DNA of 64,000 nucleotides from Nitrospirota bacterium (lineage in GTDB: Bacteria; Nitrospirota; JACRHJ01): the NCBI GenBank assembly GCA_016212105.1, contig JACRHJ010000038.1, positions 1 through 64,000 of the forward strand, written 5' to 3'. The translations under genes and the position numbers were made by a program. The notes below the pieces were generated by a model. The model was given only the letters and a program-made list of their open reading frames with translations. It searched no databases and was not told the DNA's origin. Positions 9,099 to 19,003 of this stretch are shown one piece after another. Each line of letters begins with the position of its first letter. Within the stretch, counting starts at the first letter, position 1.

Positions 9099-12000
9099 AT
9101 GAAAATGCACGGAGCCGTAACCGCGGTATCGGTCCTGTTGTCCGTCTTCATCCTGTTCGCGTCCCACGCCGCGCACGCGTCCATCTTCGACATATTCGGC
9201 CCTCCCCCATCTGATACCAGGGCGGTGCAGCAGAAAAAGGCCGCGCCCGCAAAGCCCGCCGCGAAGAAGGCCTCCCCGGCCCCGGCGCCAGCCCCGACAT
9301 TCACCGTCTCGAAGGTCGTCCCGACGGTAAAGGAGCGGAAGCTCACAATATACTTCACTGAGCCGGTCTCGACATCCGGCCTCGACGCATCGCTCAAGGT
9401 CTTCCCGCCGGTGGAGATGGAGTGGTACAACGCTTCCGCCGGGACGGACAACTCGCTATCTATTACCGGCAACTTCCGGCCCGGCCAGACGTACAGGCTG
9501 ACCTTCTCCGAGGGCTTCAGGTCCGTGACCGGAAAAAAGTTCGTCAAGGGCGTGGACGAGGTATTGATGCCCAACCTGCCGTCCGAGATAACCGTCCCGG
9601 ACAAGGGCTCGGTAATCGAGCGGGACGGCCGCCAGCTCCTCAACCTCAAGGTCACGAACGCGGACGAGCTGGTCTTCTCCGGCCTGAACCTGCCGCCCGT
9701 CCTTCTGCCCGCCGCGGCCGAGGCCGTCCGCGTAAAACCCGGCACGCAGGTTATGCCGTGGGACGAGATAAAGGCGGGTCTCATTGATAAGCACGGCCGG
9801 ATGAAGAAGGCGGCGGGCGGGGACGCCGACTTCGCGCCGCTGCTCGCGGACATCACCGAGGACAGGGACGCCTTCTTCAGCAAGGGCGAGTACAACGAGC
9901 CGCGCATGTTCTCGATGCCGCTTACCTTCCGTCAGGCGGGGACAAATGGGACGATACTCCTCGCCAGGATTGACAGCAGGACGAAGGACCAGCCCGCCGA
10001 GGGCCTTGTAAAACTCCTGTGCGTCTCCGACACCTCCATAACCTACAAGCTCTCCGCGGGCTCCATCCTGATATGGACAAGCTCGATTTCCACCGGCCTG
10101 CCGGTCCCGGACGCGGCCGTGCTGCTGTTCACGAAGGACAACACCGCGTTTTACGCAGGCAGGACGGACAGGCACGGGCTGCTTACCGTGGAGGACGGGG
10201 CGGGGCGAAAGTCCATATCCATCAACGACCCGGCCAGGGGTATCGCCCAGAGGGCGCTCGCCGTGAACGACGTGGTCTTCGCGGCCGCGTCCACGGAAGA
10301 CGACGCATCGTACGTCGAGGTCAGGCCGACGGGCAACATCCGCGTGACGGACGTAACACAGACAAAGGCCGCATCCCGGGACGAGGCGCTCAGGAACGCG
10401 GCAGTCTTCACGGAACGCGGCGTCTACAGGCCGGGCGAGACGGTATTCTTCAAGGGCGCGTCGAGGCAGTACGCGAAGGGCGAGATAACGTCCCCGGTGG
10501 GGCTCGAATGCAGGTTCACGATAACAGACCCGCGCAACCAGCAGGTCTACGACAGACGCCTGAAACTCTCGGAGTTCGGGACGGCGAACGGCAGTTTCGT
10601 CGCCGAGCGGTACATGCCTGTCGGCGAGTACACGCTGAAGATACATTACGGCCCGACGGACGCGGAGAGCGAGACGGCGACGTTCCGTGTGCACGAGTTC
10701 CAGCCGCCGAGGCATTTTACGCGCATCGGGTTCAAGAGGATGGAGCGTGAGCTGCCGGGGCTCGTCAACGTGAAGCGCACCGGTGACTACGTCGAATGCA
10801 CCGTGGAGGGCGTGTACTACGCGGGCGGCCCGGTGAAGAACGGACGCGTCCGCTGGATTGCGAGGAAGACGAAGACCGGGTACGACCGGGCCGACTACCC
10901 GGACTACACCTTCGGGTACCCGGAAGGGGACGGGGGCGACGACGTCCTGGAGAGCGGCGAGTCCGTCCTGGACGCCTCGGGCAAGGTTGCGATAACCGTC
11001 CCCATCGGCGGGGACGTGGTTTCCGGGATGCAGGGGCTCGCGTTCGAGGCGACTGTGGTGGACTTCGACGGGCGCGCGGCCTCGGGCGTCTCGACCTATC
11101 AGGCAGAGTCCGAGGTCCTGGTAGGCATAAGCCGTCACCCGGACTATGTCAAGAGCGAGGACTCCCTGACGCTCAAGGGCGTCGTGATAGACAGGGCGGG
11201 GAACAGGGTAAAGTCCGGCACAGTCCGCGTCAAGGTGATGCAGAGGTCCGGGGCGTCGTTCCCCAAGCGGAACTCGGACGGCGAGGTCTACTGGGAGTAC
11301 CAGCAGACATGGCGGGACAGGCTGACCGCGGACGTGCCTGTTAAAGACGGCGTCGCCGTCTTCGAGTTCGACTTCGCATGGGGCGGGTATTTCAACATCG
11401 TGTTTTCGTACAAGGACAGGGACGGCCGTCGGTACTCGTCCGGCACGACCTTCCGCGTGGACGACTACTACAGCTACTACGGCACGAATGAGGGCGAGTA
11501 CATCAACGAGGCCGAGCGGCTGAACCTCATCCCGGACAGGGAGGCCTACGCGCCCGGCGATACGGCGAGGGTCTACTTCAACAGGCGCGTCCCGTTCCGG
11601 ACCGCGCTGGTGACGGTCGAACGCGCGGGCGTCATGCGCACGGAGGTCCTGGAGCTTGAGCCTGAGCAGCGGTACATCGAGGTGCCGGTTACAAAGGACG
11701 ACTACCCGAACGTATTCATATCCGTGCTCGGCACCGTGCCGCGCGGCGGCTTCCCGATATACAGGGAGGAGGTTGACGCCGCCATGCCAGGCTTCCTGTT
11801 CGGCCTGGTGAACGTGGACGTCCGGCGCGAGACAAGCGGCCTGACCGTCGCCATAAGCCCGGACAGGAAGAAGATAAAGGCGCTGCCCGGCGCGGAGGTG
11901 ACGATCGAGCTGCGCACCTCGGACATCATGGGAGACGGCGTGGCGACAGAGATGGCGGTCTGCGTCGTGGACGAAAGCGTCCTCGCCATGACCGGCTTCA

Positions 12001-14300
12001 AGACCCCGAGCCTCGCAGGACTGAACAGGTTCGGCGGCCCGCTCTCGGTATTTACCGGCGACATGCGGAGGGAACTCCTCTCCCAGATGCTGTACGACAT
12101 GCTGAAGGTCGCCCCTCTTACCGGCGGAGACGGCGGCGCGGCCGGCCGGCTTGCGAAGAAGCTGAGGGCCGACTTCTCGCCGGTCGCATACTTCAACCCG
12201 GCGGTCAGGACTGACGAGTCCGGCCGGGCGACGGTGACGTTCAGGTTCCCGGACACGATGACGGAGTACCGGATATACGCGGTCGCCTGCGACAGGGGCA
12301 GCCGGTTCGGGAGCGGCGAGCGGGAGGCGGTGGTCGTCAAGGACTTCTACATGGAGCCGGGCCTGCCGCGCTTCTTCACGAAGGGCGACAGGTTCCGGTT
12401 CGACGTCGCGGCGTTCAACAGGACGGAGACGGACGGCGAGGCGGGCTTCACCGCCGTAGCGGACGGCAGGCTGGACGTCAGGGCGGAGGAAGCCGTCCTC
12501 GCGCTCCCCGCTATGGACATGGTAAAGGCGGGCGTATCCGGGACGGCGGTGAGCCCTGGCCGCTCGACGCTCGATTTCTCCGGACGGCTCGGAAGCCTGG
12601 AGGACGCGGTGCGCCTGACGATACCGGTCAACTCCGGGTACATCATAGATAAGGACTCGGTGTTCGGCAGCCTCAAGGGAGGCGGCACGGTCGCATACGA
12701 CCTGCCCAAAGGAGCGCGGGACATACCGGAGGGCGACATAAACCCGGACGAGGCGCAGGCCGTGCTTACCATAAGCGGCTCGCCGTTCACGAGGCTCGTG
12801 CCGGGGCTTCGTTACCTGCTGAACTACCCCTACGGCTGCATCGAGCAGACCAGCTCGGCGACGCTCGCGCTGTCCGGGCTCCGGGGCCTGATAGTGCAGG
12901 GGCTGATACCCGGCATAACGGTTGCGGAGACGGACAAGTATATCAAGTCCGGCGTGGAGCGGGTAATCTCGATGCAGGTGGACTCCGGCGGGTTCTCTTA
13001 CTGGCCCGGAGAGACCAGGCCGCACCTATGGGGCAGCATCTACGCGACGTACGCCCTGACCCTCGGCAGGCAGGCCGGGCTGGACGTCCCGGCCGACCGG
13101 CTGGGCAAGGCGCTCGACTACCTCGAACAGGCGGCGGGCAGCGAGGGCGCGAACGACCTCCTGTTCCGCTCGTACGCGGCGTACATCCTCGCGCTGAACG
13201 GGCGTATGAACGCCGAGCTTGTCAGGGGCATCAACGCGAAGCTCGGAGAGAAACCCGCCACCGGCCACGAGAGGGAGGCCGCGGTCGTGACACTCATGGC
13301 AATCAAGGCGGGCGGTGGGATGACGCCTGAGCTGAAGTCGCTATCGCGCGGCGTGTTCGAGGGTAAGGACAGGCCGGACACCGCACGGGACCGCTGGCCC
13401 GGCTTCTACGCCCCGTTCCGGGCCCATGCGGTCGAGACGCTTGCCGCGTCCGAGATACTGCCGGGCGAGAAGGCCGCCGACGATGCGGCGAAGAGGCTGA
13501 TGGCCGGGATGAAGGACGGCGTCTGGACGTCCACGAGCGACACCGGCTGGGCGCTGGTCGCGCTCGGGAGCTACTTCAAGGGCGCGCGCTTCGGCACGGA
13601 GCCGATTACCGGCAGGGTGATGCAGGGCGGGAAGACGGTCGCGGAGTTCCGGATGCGTCCGAACGAGAGCTTCACCACCGCGCTCGACTACGCGCGGTTC
13701 GCGGCCGACCCCAAGGCGGAGGTCGTGACCGACGCAAAGGGCACGCTGATATACATGCTCTCGCTCTCCTACCCGCGCAGGGACTATGCCGCGAAAGGGT
13801 TCTCCAACGGCTTCGCGGTCTCCAAGGTGATAAAGAACCTGGACGGCTCGGACAGGGTGCAGGTCGGTGACGTCGTCGAGGTGAAGATACGCGTCAGCAC
13901 CGAGGGCACGGACAACAGGTACGTCGTGGTGGACGACCCGCTGCCCGCTGGCCTCGTCGCGATAAACAGCGCGCTCAAGACCGAGGAGCACATAGCGGGC
14001 ACCGGCGGGCCGGACGGCGGAGACTACTACGACGGCTACGACGGCGAGTACTACTGGTGGAGCTACTGGGAGAAGGACGGGTACTACCGGCTGGTGCCGA
14101 ACTTCATGGAGATGAAAGACGACCGGGTGCTGGTCTTCCGGGACAGCCTCTGGAAGGGCGCGTACCAGTACAGCTACTACGCGCGCGCGGTCTGTGAGGG
14201 CGAGTTCGTCATGCCCCCGACGAAGGTCCAGCTCATGTACCAGCCGGACCGGGTGGGCTACACGCCGGCGGGGGTGTTCAAAGTCGAAGGGAACCGGTAG
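9099..14300 (+). CDS. Bacterial alpha-2-macroglobulin (thioester type)
   Basis: 1733 aa. A signal peptide (MKMHGAVTAVSVLLSVFILFASHAAHAS, cut after the ALA-like site) without a lipobox Cys makes this a periplasmic rather than lipidated form. Serial MG/beta-sandwich domains fill residues about 60-1180. An MG2-type region carries the ERGVYRPGETVFFKG signature. The intact thioester motif YGCIEQ lies near 1245-1250, followed by the alpha-helical TED domain (to about 1530) and a C-terminal receptor-like domain with a Tyr-rich segment (DYYDGYDGEYYWW). Bacterial A2Ms trap attacking proteases and are typically paired with PBP1C, which follows here. Length is in the family range (1500-1900). Confidence 0.93.
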   Translation: MKMHGAVTAVSVLLSVFILFASHAAHASIFDIFGPPPSDTRAVQQKKAAPAKPAAKKASPAPAPAPTFTVSKVVPTVKERKLTIYFTEPVSTSGLDASLKVFPPVEMEWYNASAGTDNSLSITGNFRPGQTYRLTFSEGFRSVTGKKFVKGVDEVLMPNLPSEITVPDKGSVIERDGRQLLNLKVTNADELVFSGLNLPPVLLPAAAEAVRVKPGTQVMPWDEIKAGLIDKHGRMKKAAGGDADFAPLLADITEDRDAFFSKGEYNEPRMFSMPLTFRQAGTNGTILLARIDSRTKDQPAEGLVKLLCVSDTSITYKLSAGSILIWTSSISTGLPVPDAAVLLFTKDNTAFYAGRTDRHGLLTVEDGAGRKSISINDPARGIAQRALAVNDVVFAAASTEDDASYVEVRPTGNIRVTDVTQTKAASRDEALRNAAVFTERGVYRPGETVFFKGASRQYAKGEITSPVGLECRFTITDPRNQQVYDRRLKLSEFGTANGSFVAERYMPVGEYTLKIHYGPTDAESETATFRVHEFQPPRHFTRIGFKRMERELPGLVNVKRTGDYVECTVEGVYYAGGPVKNGRVRWIARKTKTGYDRADYPDYTFGYPEGDGGDDVLESGESVLDASGKVAITVPIGGDVVSGMQGLAFEATVVDFDGRAASGVSTYQAESEVLVGISRHPDYVKSEDSLTLKGVVIDRAGNRVKSGTVRVKVMQRSGASFPKRNSDGEVYWEYQQTWRDRLTADVPVKDGVAVFEFDFAWGGYFNIVFSYKDRDGRRYSSGTTFRVDDYYSYYGTNEGEYINEAERLNLIPDREAYAPGDTARVYFNRRVPFRTALVTVERAGVMRTEVLELEPEQRYIEVPVTKDDYPNVFISVLGTVPRGGFPIYREEVDAAMPGFLFGLVNVDVRRETSGLTVAISPDRKKIKALPGAEVTIELRTSDIMGDGVATEMAVCVVDESVLAMTGFKTPSLAGLNRFGGPLSVFTGDMRRELLSQMLYDMLKVAPLTGGDGGAAGRLAKKLRADFSPVAYFNPAVRTDESGRATVTFRFPDTMTEYRIYAVACDRGSRFGSGEREAVVVKDFYMEPGLPRFFTKGDRFRFDVAAFNRTETDGEAGFTAVADGRLDVRAEEAVLALPAMDMVKAGVSGTAVSPGRSTLDFSGRLGSLEDAVRLTIPVNSGYIIDKDSVFGSLKGGGTVAYDLPKGARDIPEGDINPDEAQAVLTISGSPFTRLVPGLRYLLNYPYGCIEQTSSATLALSGLRGLIVQGLIPGITVAETDKYIKSGVERVISMQVDSGGFSYWPGETRPHLWGSIYATYALTLGRQAGLDVPADRLGKALDYLEQAAGSEGANDLLFRSYAAYILALNGRMNAELVRGINAKLGEKPATGHEREAAVVTLMAIKAGGGMTPELKSLSRGVFEGKDRPDTARDRWPGFYAPFRAHAVETLAASEILPGEKAADDAAKRLMAGMKDGVWTSTSDTGWALVALGSYFKGARFGTEPITGRVMQGGKTVAEFRMRPNESFTTALDYARFAADPKAEVVTDAKGTLIYMLSLSYPRRDYAAKGFSNGFAVSKVIKNLDGSDRVQVGDVVEVKIRVSTEGTDNRYVVVDDPLPAGLVAINSALKTEEHIAGTGGPDGGDYYDGYDGEYYWWSYWEKDGYYRLVPNFMEMKDDRVLVFRDSLWKGAYQYSYYARAVCEGEFVMPPTKVQLMYQPDRVGYTPAGVFKVEGNR

Positions 14301-14566
14301 GGGCCGTCCACACCACCGGGTGTGGGTTGGTATTTGATGTAGGGGCCGACCCGCGTGTCGGCCCTCAGAGTTGTCATTGCGAGCGAAGCGCGGCAATCTC
14401 CGTTCTTAAATGCTGAGATTGCCGCGTCGCTTGCGCTCCTCGCAATGACATGCAAACCAGGGCACCCACAGGGGGGTGTCCCTACAAAAAAGCGAACTTC
14501 CTGGATTCCCGCCGGAGTTTACCCCGGTATGACTAAAGCCGGGGCGGGAATGACGGTCGTGGGCAA
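14301..14566. repeat. Repeat-filled gap between A2M and pbpC
   Basis: Three dispersed palindromic families are stacked here: a GTAGGGGCCGACCCGCGTGT... unit (14339-14364), an inverted pair of GTCATTGCGAGCGAAGCG units (about 14372-14450), and a CTGGATTCCCGCCGGAG...GGGAATGAC unit (about 14500-14554) that ends just before the pbpC start. No separate promoter is evident. Confidence 0.6.
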
Positions 14567-17020
14567 ATGATGAAACGCCTCCTCTGGCAGATAGCAAAGG
14601 CGACAGCCGCGGGCTCGGTCCTCGCCGCGCTGTTTTTCGGCGTGCCGTTCTTCATGGACGCGTACGGCAGGGCGGGGTTCGACCCGCGCATGCTCGACTA
14701 CCCGGACAACACGGTGTTCTACGACAGGCAGGGGCTGCTCCTCAGGTTCCTCCCGAACTCGCGCGGCGTCCGGCGCATAAAGGCCGAATACGGGGAAATC
14801 CCGGACATGCTGAAGAAGGCGTTCATCGCGGCCGAGGACGAACGGTTTTACGCGCACGGGGGATACGACCCCAGGGCTATCGCGCGCGCGGCATACGACA
14901 ACCTGCGCGCGGGCCGCGTCGTGTCCGGCGCGTCCACCATATCCCAGCAGCTCGTCAGGCTCGCGTACGGAGGCCGCAGCAGGTGTCTCGGCGACAAGCT
15001 TGTCGAGGCCATCCGCAGCGCGCGCATGGAGCGTCTTTTCACGAAGGACCAGATACTCGGGATGTACCTGGACCGTGTCCCGCTCGGGAACAACATCACC
15101 GGCGTGGAACTCGCCGCGCGGGTCTACTTCGGGAAGACCTGCCGCGACCTGACCACGCCGGAATGCGCCCTCCTTGCCGCCTTGCCAAAGGCCCCGACAA
15201 CGCTCAACCCGCTCGGCGGCGGCGGGGACAGGCTTGACGCGCGCCGGGACTGGGTGCTCCGCCGCATGCATGAGACAGGCGCGCTCGGCGAGGCCGCGTA
15301 CAAGACGGCTCTCGCGGACAGGCCGGCCATACTGGGCAATGTCTGCGACTTCCGTGCCCCGCACCTCGTGGACCTCCTGATAAGCCGGGGCGGTAAGGAC
15401 ATCGGCCCGTGCCGGACGACGCTCGACCTCGACATACAGGACGGTGTAGAGCGTATAATCGAGTCGCACAGGGCGAGGCTCGGCGGGAAAGGCGCGGGCC
15501 AGGCGGCGGTGCTCGTAGTCCACAACAAGACGATGGAGGCGCTCGCGCTCGCGGGCTCGATGGACTACGGGGACGGGGTCGAGGGCAACAACAACGGCGT
15601 GACCGCGCTCCGGTCGGCGGGCTCGACCCTCAAGCCGTTCCTGTACGCGCTCGCCCTGGAGCGCGGAAAGACGGCATCCGACACGATACAGGACATAGGC
15701 AGGCGGTACCGCTCGCCCAAGGGGACGTACACGCCCGCCAACTTCGACCGGCGCGAGTACGGGCCGGTGACGATGAGGCTCGCGCTCGGCAGCTCGCTCA
15801 ACCTCGCCGCGGTGAGGACGCTCGACCAGGTGGGGTGCCAGCCTTTTTACGACACGCTCGACAGGCTCCACCTGATAAACGACAGGCGGAAAGGGCCGGG
15901 CTACTACGGACTCGGCCTCGCTGTCGGGAACCCGGAGGTGAGCGTCGAGGAGCTTGCCGCCGCGTACGCGTCGCTCGCGGGCGGCGGAGAATACCGCCCC
16001 ATCAGGTATACGATGGACCGCAAGGCGGGCTCGCCCGGCGTCCGGGTCTTCGAGCCGCAGACCGCGTACATCATAACGGACATACTGTCCGACCCCTCCG
16101 CCCGGAGCGTCACGTTCGGGACGGGACTCGTCATGGACTTCCCGTTCCGGGTCGCGCTCAAGACAGGGACGAGCACGAACTTCCGCGACTGCTGGGCCGT
16201 GGGCTACACTCCGGAGTATACCGTGGCGGTCTGGACGGGCAACTTCGACGGCAGCCCCACGGGCAGCCTGACAGGCGCGTCCGGCGCGGTGCCGATATTC
16301 CAGGACGTCATAGGCTTCCTGTACCGGGGCGGCTCCCCGGCGGAGTTCCCGCGTCCGGACGGAGTCGTCGCGGCCAGGGTCTGCGGCTTCTCCGGCAGCA
16401 GGCCGACGGAGTCCTGCCCCGGCTCGACCGAGGAGCTTTTCATCGCCGGAACCGAGCCCGCAGGCCGGTGCGGTGTCCACAGGACCGCCGAACGCCACGA
16501 GCTGCCTGCCCAGTATGCGGACTGGGTATACGCCAAGTACAGGCGCGGCGCGGCCTCCGGATACAGGCTCGCGGGTGCGCCGGACGACCTCGACGCCGTG
16601 TTCGAAGACACCCATGAGGACGACGGGCCTTCGCCCGTCAGGATGCGCGGGGCTGGCGCGGATGCCGCCGCGTACGCCGCGCCCGGACCGCCGAAACACT
16701 TCTCCATCGGCCCCGGCCCGGACGGGCCGGACGATCCAGGCGGGGACGGCGGCCGTGCAGGCGCGGGTAACAGGCTCAAAATAACCTACCCGCTGGACGG
16801 CGACAGGTTCATCTCGGCGGGCCTACGCTCCAGGACGGTCCGCATGACGCTCATGTCAGACAGGCCGGTCGGGCACGTGGACTGGTTCGTGGACGGCTGG
16901 CAGCTCCGGCGGTCCGGCCCTCCCTACGAGGCATACTGGGACCTCGCGCGCGGCCGGCACGTCGTGTCCGCGCTCGACCCGTCCGGAAACGGCGATACGA
17001 TCAGCATAGAGGTGGAGTAG
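14567..17020 (+). CDS. pbpC: Penicillin-binding protein 1C (glycosyltransferase/transpeptidase)
   Basis: 817 aa. An N-terminal membrane anchor (about 8-30) is followed by GT51 transglycosylase (catalytic Glu in AAEDERFYAHGG; STISQQLVRL; about 60-230). The transpeptidase has SxxK = STLKPF, SxN = SSLN, and KTGT = LKTGTSTNF (about 275-570). The C-terminal BiPBP_C beta domain runs about 730-815. It polymerises and possibly cross-links periplasmic peptidoglycan. In many bacteria, as here, it follows the A2M gene, which is thought to protect the cell after wall breach. The start has ATGATG at 14567 with only a weak SD, immediately after a repeat unit. Confidence 0.93.
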   Translation: MMKRLLWQIAKATAAGSVLAALFFGVPFFMDAYGRAGFDPRMLDYPDNTVFYDRQGLLLRFLPNSRGVRRIKAEYGEIPDMLKKAFIAAEDERFYAHGGYDPRAIARAAYDNLRAGRVVSGASTISQQLVRLAYGGRSRCLGDKLVEAIRSARMERLFTKDQILGMYLDRVPLGNNITGVELAARVYFGKTCRDLTTPECALLAALPKAPTTLNPLGGGGDRLDARRDWVLRRMHETGALGEAAYKTALADRPAILGNVCDFRAPHLVDLLISRGGKDIGPCRTTLDLDIQDGVERIIESHRARLGGKGAGQAAVLVVHNKTMEALALAGSMDYGDGVEGNNNGVTALRSAGSTLKPFLYALALERGKTASDTIQDIGRRYRSPKGTYTPANFDRREYGPVTMRLALGSSLNLAAVRTLDQVGCQPFYDTLDRLHLINDRRKGPGYYGLGLAVGNPEVSVEELAAAYASLAGGGEYRPIRYTMDRKAGSPGVRVFEPQTAYIITDILSDPSARSVTFGTGLVMDFPFRVALKTGTSTNFRDCWAVGYTPEYTVAVWTGNFDGSPTGSLTGASGAVPIFQDVIGFLYRGGSPAEFPRPDGVVAARVCGFSGSRPTESCPGSTEELFIAGTEPAGRCGVHRTAERHELPAQYADWVYAKYRRGAASGYRLAGAPDDLDAVFEDTHEDDGPSPVRMRGAGADAAAYAAPGPPKHFSIGPGPDGPDDPGGDGGRAGAGNRLKITYPLDGDRFISAGLRSRTVRMTLMSDRPVGHVDWFVDGWQLRRSGPPYEAYWDLARGRHVVSALDPSGNGDTISIEVE

Positions 17021-17421
17021 GGTGCGGACGAGGCCAAGAATATTTTATTCAGGGGCAGGCCCCCGTGCCTGCATATTGTTGTCATTCTGAGCGGAGCGAA
17101 GAATCTGCCTGGAATATGATATTGTGGGGGCGCAGTTCACTGCGCCCCCACACCTTGGTGTTTTTATGCGGCTCAATGGAAAGCAAAATCCGGGAGCCAT
17201 TATGCGCGCCCCTGTTTTTTCTTGCCCCTCTCCCTTCTATGGTGTAGGATTCTGCGATAGAAAGATAGTCTATAGTTATCCAATGTCGGCTGGTAAGTTT
17301 ACAAACTTCCTGGACCCCGTGTCAAGCACGGGGCGACAGTTTATCCCTCACAAAAGTTTCTGGGCCGCCTCTTTACAAAGAGGCGGGGTTTTTCGCATTT
17401 GTGCATGGTATGGAGGTTTGC
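17021..17421. repeat. Intergenic repeats between pbpC and murQ
   Basis: No gene. Recognisable units are a GGGGCAGGCCCCCGTGCCTG hairpin (about 17052), GTCATTCTGAGCGGAGCGAA (about 17080-17111), a GTGGGGGCGCAGTTCACTGC hairpin (about 17126-17152), CTTCCTGGACCCCGTGTCAA (about 17307-17338), and the AAAAGTTTCTGGGCCGCCTC hairpin (17351-17395). The last lies just upstream of murQ and reads as terminator-like. Confidence 0.6.
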
Positions 17422-18285
17422 ATGTCCCCCCGTCCATTGGACGAGATGAGGCCGGAAGAGATACTCGCCCTGATGGACAGGGCCGACGCCCGGGCGATGG
17501 ATACGGTCTCGGGCGCGCGCGAGGTCATCGCTCGCGCGGCGGCACGCGCGGCGGAGGCGGTCCGCGGCGGAGGCCGGCTGATATACGTCGGCGCGGGCAC
17601 GTCAGGCCGGCTCGGCATACTCGACGCCTCTGAATGCCCGCCGACGTTCTCGTCGAAGCCGGAGCAGGTGGTCGGCATTATCGCGGGCGGCAGGAAGGCC
17701 ATACAGGACGCGGTCGAGGGGGCGGAGGACGACAGAGACGCGGGGCGGCTTGCGATGGCCCGGCTCAAGGTATCGGCAAACGACATGGTGATGGGCATCA
17801 CCGCGTCCGGGACGACGCCTTATGTAATATCCGCGCTCGATGCCGCGCACGGACGCGGCGCGTCCGTCTGGCTCCTCGCATGCCAGAGGAAGCTCGCGCT
17901 GCCCATGCCCGCGCTTAAAGGGCAGACGATACTCCTCGACACCGGCAAGGAAGTCGTGCAGGGCTCGTCGCGCCTCGCCGCGGGTACTGCTACCAAGCTC
18001 GCGCTGAACCGCATAACCACCGCATGTTTCATAATGCTCGGCAAGGTGCACGGAGACCTGATGGTGGACGTCATGCCGACAAACGCCAAGCTCGTGAAGC
18101 GCGCATGCGGGATAATACAGAAGCTCACCGGATGCGGCGAGGACGAGGCGCTAAGGCTGCTCGACGCGTCCGGCGGAAGCGCGAAGGTCGCCGTGGTGAT
18201 GAAGGCGAAGGGGATCGGCCGGAAAGACGCGCGGAAACTGCTTGAAGAGAAGGGCGGGTTTTTGAGGAAGGCGTTAAAGGCATAA
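17422..18285 (+). CDS. murQ: N-acetylmuramic acid 6-phosphate etherase
   Basis: 287 aa from ATG 17422, which has GGAGG 5 nt upstream. A GTG 21 bp earlier has no SD. It is a SIS-domain enzyme with the family signature GAGTSGRLGILDASECPP, then ITASGTTPYVISAL, and a C-terminal UBA-like helical end. MurQ cleaves the lactyl ether of MurNAc-6-P to give GlcNAc-6-P and D-lactate during cell-wall recycling. Its position behind A2M and PBP1C groups peptidoglycan functions, though about 400 bp of repeats separate it from pbpC. No murein phosphotransferase or AnmK is adjacent, so where the MurNAc-6-P comes from is not shown. Confidence 0.93.
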   Translation: MSPRPLDEMRPEEILALMDRADARAMDTVSGAREVIARAAARAAEAVRGGGRLIYVGAGTSGRLGILDASECPPTFSSKPEQVVGIIAGGRKAIQDAVEGAEDDRDAGRLAMARLKVSANDMVMGITASGTTPYVISALDAAHGRGASVWLLACQRKLALPMPALKGQTILLDTGKEVVQGSSRLAAGTATKLALNRITTACFIMLGKVHGDLMVDVMPTNAKLVKRACGIIQKLTGCGEDEALRLLDASGGSAKVAVVMKAKGIGRKDARKLLEEKGGFLRKALKA

Positions 18286-18469
18286 GACAACGTCCCGCTT
18301 TCTTGTAAGAAAGCGGCCAAAGAACTTTCAAATGGCTCAACAAATTATGGGTGTCGTCCCGACCGGAGCGGAGGGACCTGCTTTAATGTAGGGGCCGACC
18401 CGCGTGTCGGCCCTCTTATCCCCCTCACCCCCAGCCCCTCTCCCGCGCGTGGAGAGGGGAGAGGCTGAT
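18286..18469. repeat. Repeat units between murQ and the chromate transporter
   Basis: A CGCTTTCTTGTAAGAAAGCG hairpin just after the murQ stop is a likely terminator. It is followed by a GTCGTCCCGACCGGAGCGGA unit (about 18353), a GTAGGGGCCGACCCGCGTGT unit (about 18389-18414), and a CCCCTCACCCCCAGCCCCTC unit that runs up to the next start codon. Confidence 0.55.
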
Positions 18470-19003
18470 ATGCCTACGCTAAAAAACATAGTCCTCGTCG
18501 TCCTCAAGATAGGCGCCTTCGCCTTCGGCGGCGTCTACTCCATGCTCTCATTCTTCCAGCGCGAAATCGTCAACAGGCGCAAATGGCTCGGCCAGGAGGA
18601 GTTCACAGAGGGCGTCGCCATCGGCCAGATGACGCCCGGCCCGCCGATTATAAACACCGGCATATTCATAGGCTACAGGCTGAAAGGCCCACGTGGGGCC
18701 CTCGCCGCGACGGCGGGCCAGGTACTGCCGGGCTTCATAATCGTCATCGCGCTCGCTTACGTCTACGCAAGCCTCAAGGGACAGCCGCTGTTCACGTCCG
18801 TCCTGAAGGGCATCGGCGCGGCGGTGGTCGGACTCCTTCTCTCCGTCGTATTCAAGATGGGCAAACAGCTGATACACGGCCGCTCGGCCGCCATGTTCGC
18901 GGTCGCGGGCTTCTGCCTCCTCCACTTCCTGCGCGTAAACCCGATACTGCTCATCGGCCTCTCCGGCTTAGCAGGGTACGCCCTTTACGGGAGGCGCGTA
19001 TGA
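18470..19003 (+). CDS. chrA: Chromate transporter, N-terminal half protein
   Basis: 177 aa single CHR-domain membrane protein with about 5-6 hydrophobic segments. The family signature is clear (FGGVYSMLSFFQREIV, WLGQEEFTEGVAIGQMTPGP). The start at 18470 follows GGAGAGGGGAGAGG. Codons further upstream read through a repeat and are not credible. It belongs to the short-chain CHR type, which works with a second half encoded next door and exports chromate or an analogous oxyanion. The overlap ATGA with the next gene implies translational coupling. Confidence 0.85.
   Translation: MPTLKNIVLVVLKIGAFAFGGVYSMLSFFQREIVNRRKWLGQEEFTEGVAIGQMTPGPPIINTGIFIGYRLKGPRGALAATAGQVLPGFIIVIALAYVYASLKGQPLFTSVLKGIGAAVVGLLLSVVFKMGKQLIHGRSAAMFAVAGFCLLHFLRVNPILLIGLSGLAGYALYGRRV

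Noticed and set aside
9456-13025. 1189-aa open frame antisense to the A2M gene
   Set aside because: Long antisense frames are expected in high-GC coding sequence. It is Arg/Val/His-rich with no domain, and it is the mirror of a clear A2M gene.
14301-14566. CRISPR array
   Set aside because: Palindromic units are of different families and lengths, with no regular spacer-repeat pattern or cas genes.
14519-16699. 726-aa frame antisense to pbpC
   Set aside because: Same GC artefact. Contains no recognisable domain, and pbpC motifs are complete on the other strand.
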